Source: Candidatus Omnitrophota bacterium
Lineage (GTDB): Bacteria; Omnitrophota; Gorgyraeia; 1-14-0-20-64-10
Assembly (NCBI GenBank): GCA_016177405.1
Contig: JACOVG010000027.1
Location: 78,733-117,591 of the forward strand
Direction of reading: 5' to 3'
DNA: 38,859 nt
Shown here: piece by piece, positions 33,996-38,859 of the stretch
Layout: every line of letters begins with the position of its first letter
Position numbering within the stretch: the first letter of the stretch is position 1
Notes under the pieces: generated by a model
The model's input: only the letters and a program-made list of their open reading frames with translations
Databases searched by the model: none
What the model was told of the DNA's origin: nothing
Position numbers and translations under genes: made by a program

Positions 33996-34873
33996 GCAAG
34001 TTCTGGAAACTGGGGATCGTCGGCTGGCCGCTGGGCTACTCCCTGTCTCCCCTCATGCACACCGCGGCGCTCGCGGCGGCGGGCCTGGCCGGCGAGTACA
34101 AGGAGCATCCGGTCAAGCCCGAGGCCTTGGACCGCTGGCTGCGCGAAGAGGCGCCAAGGCTTGACGGCTTCAACGTGACGATGCCCTTGAAAGGCGCGGC
34201 GTACGTTTGGGCTCAAGAGAAAGGGCGGATAGAAGGCGCGGCGAGTTCCGTCGCCCACGCCATGCGCGTCATCAACGCGGTGAAGATGGAGGAGGGAATC
34301 CCGGTGGGATTCAATACCGACGGCGGCGGTTTTCTTCTTCCCTTGAGAGGCATGGATTTGGCTGGGGCCTCGGTGATCTTGCTGGGTGCCGGCGGGGCCG
34401 CGAGAGCCATCTTGGCGGTTCTTGCCATCAACACCGGAGTTGAAAAGATCACGATTTGGAATCGCTCTCCGGCCAACGCCGGCGCCGCGATGCGGGATCT
34501 TGCCGGCTTGTCCGAATTCATCGATCCCAAGCTTGTTCTTGAAGCGAATCACGATCTTCCGTCCTTGCCCGTTGAAGAATGCGGTCTCTTCATCAACGCG
34601 ACCCCCATGGGCCAGGAGGGGAAGGAGGATGTTCCGGCCGCCCTCCTCAAGCGGCTTGGGCGCCGCCAGATCGTCTACGACCTTGTCTATGAGCCGCGGG
34701 AGACCGCGCTCATCCGGTCGGCCCGAGCCCAGGGCTGCCGGACGGTCACCGGGGATGAGATGCTGGCGGGGCAGGGCGCGGCGGCCTTTGAGTTTTGGAC
34801 CGGGGTGCCGGCGGCGCGCGTTCTGCCGGCGATGAAAAAGGCGCTGGATGGACATTTCGCCCCCGGCGGTTAG
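33992..34873 (+). CDS. aroE: Shikimate dehydrogenase
   Basis: Reduces 3-dehydroshikimate to shikimate with NADPH. The 293-residue protein has GWPLGYSLSPLMHTAAL at the N-terminus, the catalytic lysine K67 in FNVTMPLKG, the catalytic aspartate D110 in GFNTDGGGF, and a nucleotide-binding GAGGAARAI. The loop before FNTDGG is slightly different from the common GAVNT and reads RVINAVKM. The start is TTG at 33992, overlapping the leuA stop (TTGA), with no better in-frame start upstream. The 3' end overlaps pilD by 26 bases. Base composition is a little less GC-rich than that of its neighbours in the middle of the gene. Confidence 0.93.
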   Translation: MSKFWKLGIVGWPLGYSLSPLMHTAALAAAGLAGEYKEHPVKPEALDRWLREEAPRLDGFNVTMPLKGAAYVWAQEKGRIEGAASSVAHAMRVINAVKMEEGIPVGFNTDGGGFLLPLRGMDLAGASVILLGAGGAARAILAVLAINTGVEKITIWNRSPANAGAAMRDLAGLSEFIDPKLVLEANHDLPSLPVEECGLFINATPMGQEGKEDVPAALLKRLGRRQIVYDLVYEPRETALIRSARAQGCRTVTGDEMLAGQGAAAFEFWTGVPAARVLPAMKKALDGHFAPGG

Positions 34874-35642
34874 CGCGGTTTTTTTGCTGGGGCTCGTGGC
34901 GGGCTCTTTCTTAAACGTCTGCATCTGGCGCCTTCCGGCCGGAGAGCAGGTGGTGAAGGGCCGATCCCATTGCCGGGCCTGCGGCAAAACGATCCCCTGG
35001 CACGACAATGTGCCGGTCTTGAGCTTTCTGGCGCTTGGGGGGCGCTGCCGCTTCTGCAAGGCGGGGATCTCCTGGGGCTACCCGGCCACGGAGCTGGCGA
35101 CCGGGCTTTTGCTCGCGCTCCTTTTTCTTAAGTTTGGGTTTTCGGCGGAGTTTCTCGTTTACGCCGCGCTGGCCGCCGCGCTGGTGGTCGCCTCCGGAAC
35201 CGATTTGAGAGAGCAGATCATTCCGGATCAGGTGACGCTGCCGGGCCTGCCCATCGCGGTGGGGCTAAGCTTTCTCGTGCCTTCGCTCCACGGGGTTTCT
35301 TCCCGGTGGGCGGGGGCGGGTTTGAGCCTCGCCGGGGCGGCCGCCGGAGGAGGGTTCTTGTGGCTGATCGGAGCGGCGGGCAGCCGGATCTTCAGGAGGG
35401 AGGCGATGGGCGGCGGGGACGTGAAATTGATGGCGATGGTCGGCGCGGTGCTGGGGTTTCAAAAGACGATTCTGGCGAATCTTTTCCTGGCGCCCCTGGC
35501 TGGGTCGGCGGTTGGTTTGGTGCTGAAGCTCCGCTACAAGAAAGAGGTGATTCCCTACGGGCCGTTTCTTTCCGCGGGCTCTTTGGCGGCCCTGGTTTGG
35601 GGTGAGGCCATCATCGGCTGGTACTGGAATCTATGGTTCTAA
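34848..35642 (+). CDS. pilD: Type IV prepilin leader peptidase / N-methyltransferase
   Basis: Membrane aspartyl protease that cleaves and methylates type IV pilin and type II secretion pseudopilin precursors. The 264-residue protein has about eight hydrophobic helices. Cysteines C42/C45 and C67/C70 form the zinc site of the cytoplasmic methyltransferase loop. The catalytic aspartates are D119 in GTDLREQIIPD and D191 in GGGDVKLMAMVGA, the GxGD motif. It begins 26 bases inside aroE. With dprA downstream this suggests pili or natural transformation ability, although no pilin gene lies in the window. Confidence 0.94.
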   Translation: MDISPPAVSAVFLLGLVAGSFLNVCIWRLPAGEQVVKGRSHCRACGKTIPWHDNVPVLSFLALGGRCRFCKAGISWGYPATELATGLLLALLFLKFGFSAEFLVYAALAAALVVASGTDLREQIIPDQVTLPGLPIAVGLSFLVPSLHGVSSRWAGAGLSLAGAAAGGGFLWLIGAAGSRIFRREAMGGGDVKLMAMVGAVLGFQKTILANLFLAPLAGSAVGLVLKLRYKKEVIPYGPFLSAGSLAALVWGEAIIGWYWNLWF

Positions 35643-35645
35643 AAC

Positions 35646-35694
35646 GTCATCCTCACGGAAGTGAGGATCAGATTCCCGCTTGCGCGGGAATGAC
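35646..35694. repeat. REPIN-like paired hairpin repeat, copy 3 (pilD-aroC gap)
   Basis: Bounded by GTCAT and ATGAC, filling most of the 66-base gap. The left hairpin is ATCCTCAC-GGAA-GTGAGGAT (35649-35668) and the right is ATTCCCGC-TTGC-GCGGGAAT (35672-35691). The stems change together relative to copies 1 and 2, so pairing is kept while sequence varies. The aroC ribosome site (AGGGAGG, about 35698-35704) follows directly. Confidence 0.8.
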
Positions 35695-35708
35695 CTTAGG
35701 GAGGTCCC

Positions 35709-36833
35709 ATGCTTCGATACCTGACGGCGGGTGAATCGCACGGAGCGGGCCTGACCGCCATCCTGGAGGGGATGCCGGCGGGGCTTGCGTTGGGACCTCG
35801 CTCGATCAACGAGGAGCTTCGGCGCCGGCAGATGGGCTACGGCCGGGGCGGCCGGATGGCCATCGAGCTGGACCGGGTCGAGATCCTCTCCGGGGTCCGG
35901 GGCGGAAAAACGCTCGGCTCTCCGATCGCGTTCTACATAGCGAACAAGGATTTCTCCATCGACAAACTGCCCAAGGTCACCCGTCCGCGGCCCGGCCATG
36001 CCGATTTGGCCGGCGCCCTCAAATACGATCAGGAAGACATCCGGAACATCCTGGAGCGGGCTTCGGCCCGGGAAACGGCCGTCCGCGTGGCGGTGGGAGC
36101 GGCGGCCCGCGCCCTGCTGGCGGAGTTCGGCGTCACCGTCATGAGCCACGTGACGGTCCTGGGAGGGGTTCGGGCGAAGACCGAGGGTTTAAGCTTCTTC
36201 GCGATCCGAAAACAGGCGGAGCTTTCCCCCCTGCGCTGCGCCGATGGCAAAGCGCAGGCCCGGATGATCCGCGCCATCGACCGGGCCAAGGCGGCCGGCG
36301 ATACCCTGGGCGGGACGATCGAGATCGCGGCCCTGGGGGTTCCGGCGGGCCTGGGTTCCCACGTGCAGCACGACCGGAAGCTGGACGGCCGATTGGCCGG
36401 GGCCCTCATGTCGATTCAGGCGATCAAGGCGGTGGAGATCGGAGTGGGCGCCCGGGTGTCGGAGCTTCCGGGTTCCAAGCTCCACGATCCCATCTACTAC
36501 TCCAAGGCGAAGGGCTTCTACCGGAAGAGCTTCCGGGCGGGAGGCCTCGAGGGAGGGATCACGGTGGGGGGGCCGGTCCTGTTGAGGATTCACATGAAGC
36601 CCCTGTCCACCCTGCGCCGGCCCTTGATGAGCGTGGATGTTAAGACCAAGAAGCCGTTTCGGGCGACGGTCGAACGCTCGGATGTGACCGCGGTGCCGGC
36701 CGCCGGGGTGGTGGGCGAAGCGGTGACGGCCTTCGAGCTGGCCCAGGCGTTCCTCGAGAAGTTCGGCGGCGATTCCCTGGCGGAGATGAAGCGCAATTAC
36801 CGGGGCTATCTGGGCCAGCTGAAAAGGTTTTAA
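35709..36833 (+). CDS. aroC: Chorismate synthase
   Basis: FMN-dependent final step of the shikimate pathway. The 374-residue protein has the family start LTAGESHGAGL, then GRGGRMAIE, RPRPGHADLAG, ERASARETAVRVA and the closing RSDVTAVPAAGVVGEA, all conserved blocks. AGGGAGG lies just upstream of the ATG at 35709 and directly after a REPIN-like repeat. The stop shares one base with aroK (TAATG). aroE is 0.9 kb upstream with pilD in between; aroA and aroB are not in the window. Confidence 0.97.
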   Translation: MLRYLTAGESHGAGLTAILEGMPAGLALGPRSINEELRRRQMGYGRGGRMAIELDRVEILSGVRGGKTLGSPIAFYIANKDFSIDKLPKVTRPRPGHADLAGALKYDQEDIRNILERASARETAVRVAVGAAARALLAEFGVTVMSHVTVLGGVRAKTEGLSFFAIRKQAELSPLRCADGKAQARMIRAIDRAKAAGDTLGGTIEIAALGVPAGLGSHVQHDRKLDGRLAGALMSIQAIKAVEIGVGARVSELPGSKLHDPIYYSKAKGFYRKSFRAGGLEGGITVGGPVLLRIHMKPLSTLRRPLMSVDVKTKKPFRATVERSDVTAVPAAGVVGEAVTAFELAQAFLEKFGGDSLAEMKRNYRGYLGQLKRF

Positions 36834-37348
36834 TGAAGAACATCGTACTGGTGGGTTTCATGGGGACGGGCAAGTCGGCCGCGGGCCGGCTGGTCGCCCA
36901 GAGGCTCAAGCGGCCCTTTGTGGACCTGGACCGGTGGATAGAGAAAAAGGCGGGGCGCGCCGTCGCCCAGATCTTCGCCGACAGCCAGGAGGCGGGTTTT
37001 CGGAAGCTTGAACAGGAGGCGGTGGAGGAGGTGGCCCCCAAGCCGGGGCAGGTGATCGCCGCCGGCGGCGGGGTGCTCCTGGATGAGGAGAACGTCAAGC
37101 GGCTCAAGGCCAACGGCATTCTGGTGTGCCTGACCGCCACCACCGAGGTCATCCTGAAACGGACGCTCGCCACGCTCCCCCACCGGCCCCTGCTGCAAGG
37201 GCCCCGTCCCCAGGAGCGGATTGAAGAGCTCCTGGCCCTTCGGGCCCCATCTTACGCGCTGGCCGACCTGACGATCGACACCTCGGGTCTGACGGTGAAG
37301 GAGGTCGCGGAGGAGATCGTGAAAAAGGCGGGCGAAAAACATGAATGA
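36833..37348 (+). CDS. aroK: Shikimate kinase
   Basis: Phosphorylates shikimate with ATP. The 171-residue protein has the P-loop GFMGTGKS at 8-15, the shikimate-binding DLD at 31-33, the GGG at 78-80, and a lid with PHRPLLQG. The segment usually containing IxEIFxxxGExxFRxxE reads VAQIFADSQEAGFRKLE. The ATG at 36833 overlaps the aroC stop, and the last eight bases overlap dprA. Dehydroquinate synthase, often next in line, is replaced by dprA. Confidence 0.95.
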   Translation: MKNIVLVGFMGTGKSAAGRLVAQRLKRPFVDLDRWIEKKAGRAVAQIFADSQEAGFRKLEQEAVEEVAPKPGQVIAAGGGVLLDEENVKRLKANGILVCLTATTEVILKRTLATLPHRPLLQGPRPQERIEELLALRAPSYALADLTIDTSGLTVKEVAEEIVKKAGEKHE

Positions 37349-38446
37349 CCGGCAGGCACTCGTTCAACTGACCTTGGTTCCAGGCCTGGGGCCTGTTTCG
37401 ATCCGGAGACTGTTGGATGCCCTGGGCCCGCCGGAGGCGGTCTTCAAGGCCCCCGCCGCGGCGCTTCAGGAAATCTTAGGACAGCAGGCAAGGCCAGGGA
37501 TGGTGGAAGGGATACGGAAGGCCGCGGGAGGGGCCCAGGCAGCGAAGGAATTGGAGTGGGCGAGGGAGCTTGACGTCCAAATCCTCACCTGGTTCGATGG
37601 GGATTATCCGGGGCTTCTTCGCGCGATCCATGACCCTCCGCCTGTTTTGTACGTCAAGGGAGAGCTTCTTCCGGAGGACGCGATGTCGGTGGCGATGGTC
37701 GGGACCCGGCGCGCCACCCCGTACGGCCTTCAAGCGGCGCGGGAGCTGGCGCGCGAATTGGCCAAGGCGGGCCTGACGGTGGTCTCCGGTTTGGCCGAGG
37801 GGATTGACGGGGCCTCCCACGAAGGGGCGCTGGAGGCGCCGGGCCGAACCATCGCTGTTTTGGGCCACGGGCTAAACACCCTCTATCCGGCCCATCACGC
37901 GAGATTGGCCGAGCGGATAACGGCCTCCGGGGCTTTGGTCTCGGAGTTTCCCCTGGAAGAGGGGCCTCAACCGGGATATTTTCCGCGCCGCAACCGGATC
38001 ATTTCAGGGCTGTCCCTGGGCGTGGTGGTGGTGGAGGCCCCGGAATCCAGCGGCGCTCTGATCACCGCTTCCGCCGCCCTAGAGCAGGGACGGGAGGTCT
38101 TCGCGGTGCCGGGGCCGATCACCTCTTTCCAGTCGGCGGGCAGCCATCGGCTGATCCAGGAGGGGGCCAAGCTCACGCGGAGAGCGGAGGACATCCTGGA
38201 GGAGCTGGCTCCCCAGCTTACGGCGCAACTGAACGAGATTTCGAATCGGCCCCCCGCCGCCGCGCCGCGGCTGTCGCGGCAGGAAGAGGCGGTCTATCAA
38301 GCGGTCCCGGTGGGCGGCGGCATCGCCGCGGAGGAGCTGGCCAAGGCCACCGCCACCCCGCCGGAGAATCTCTTGCCGGTCTTGACCGGCCTGGAGCTTA
38401 AGGGGCTCGTCCGGCAGATTCCAGGAAGGGGATTTTCGCGGCCGCG

Positions 38447-38450
<4 letters not shown>
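37341..38450 (+). CDS. dprA: DNA processing protein DprA
   Basis: Loads RecA on incoming single-stranded DNA during natural transformation; widely conserved. The 369-residue protein has an N-terminal SAM-like helix region, then the Rossmann-like core with AMVGTRRATPYG, SGLAEGIDGASHEGAL, AVLGHGLNTLYP, PRRNRIISGLS and SGALITASAALEQGREVFAVPG. A C-terminal winged helix (about 310-365) ends the protein. The ATG at 37341 overlaps aroK by eight bases, and the stop overlaps thiS (ATGA). Confidence 0.95.

Positions 38451-38859
<409 letters not shown>

Overview
The window is a GC-rich, gene-dense stretch of a diderm (Gram-negative type) bacterial chromosome. It holds lipoprotein export genes (lolC, lolD), a complete MlaE/MlaF/MlaD lipid-transport set with an AsmA-like partner, and a type IV prepilin peptidase. 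It also carries gene order best known from Bacillus: mcsA-mcsB-clpC, then a YacL-type PIN/TRAM protein, ispD, ispF, cysE and cysS; then tmk-holB-metG-(tatD); then thiL-tsaE-tsaB. That mix suggests a deep-branching or uncultured diderm lineage such as Omnitrophota or a Nitrospirota/Desulfobacterota relative. The sequence alone does not settle the phylum. I found no tRNA, rRNA, CRISPR array, insertion sequence or phage gene.

Layout. (1) Bases 1-19370 are nineteen plus-strand genes, mostly overlapping or a few bases apart: lysS (cut at its 5' end), lolC, lolD, ilvE, mcsA, mcsB, clpC, AsmA-like, mlaE, mlaF, mlaD, yacL, ispD, ispF, cysE, cysS, tmk, holB and metG. Translation appears to be reset by near-perfect Shine-Dalgarno sequences before clpC and yacL. 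(2) One minus-strand gene, a membrane-anchored HD-GYP protein (19372-20166), converges on metG and diverges from a cysteine desulfurase across a 28-base gap. A 12-base perfect palindrome in that gap supplies a -10 element on both strands. (3) Bases 20195-27062 form a second overlapping run: cysteine desulfurase, a TatD-radical SAM fusion, a CPBP protease, thiL, tsaE, tsaB and alr. (4) A 63-residue excisionase-type helix-turn-helix protein (27182-27373) has its own promoter and a terminator-like leader. (5) An extended -10 promoter at 27429-27437 precedes ilvD-ilvB-ilvN-ilvC-leuA, followed without a clear break by aroE-pilD, aroC-aroK-dprA and thiS.

Functionally the window combines branched-chain amino acid synthesis (ilvE, ilvD, ilvBN, ilvC, leuA), three shikimate-pathway steps (aroE, aroC, aroK), two MEP isoprenoid steps (ispD, ispF), cysteine synthesis and charging, sulfur mobilisation and thiamin genes (nifS-type, thiS, thiL), protein quality control (McsA/McsB/ClpC), envelope lipid and lipoprotein traffic, and parts of t6A tRNA modification (tsaE, tsaB).

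The least ordinary signals are these: three copies of a paired-hairpin REPIN-like repeat, two of which lie inside coding sequence (ispF 3' end, alr 5' end); the TatD-radical SAM fusion; the AsmA-like/Mla operon set inside a Bacillus-like gene order; a KARI cofactor loop lacking its usual serines; and the right edge, where thiS has no stop codon and runs into a strongly structured, RNA-like segment with some tmRNA-like features.
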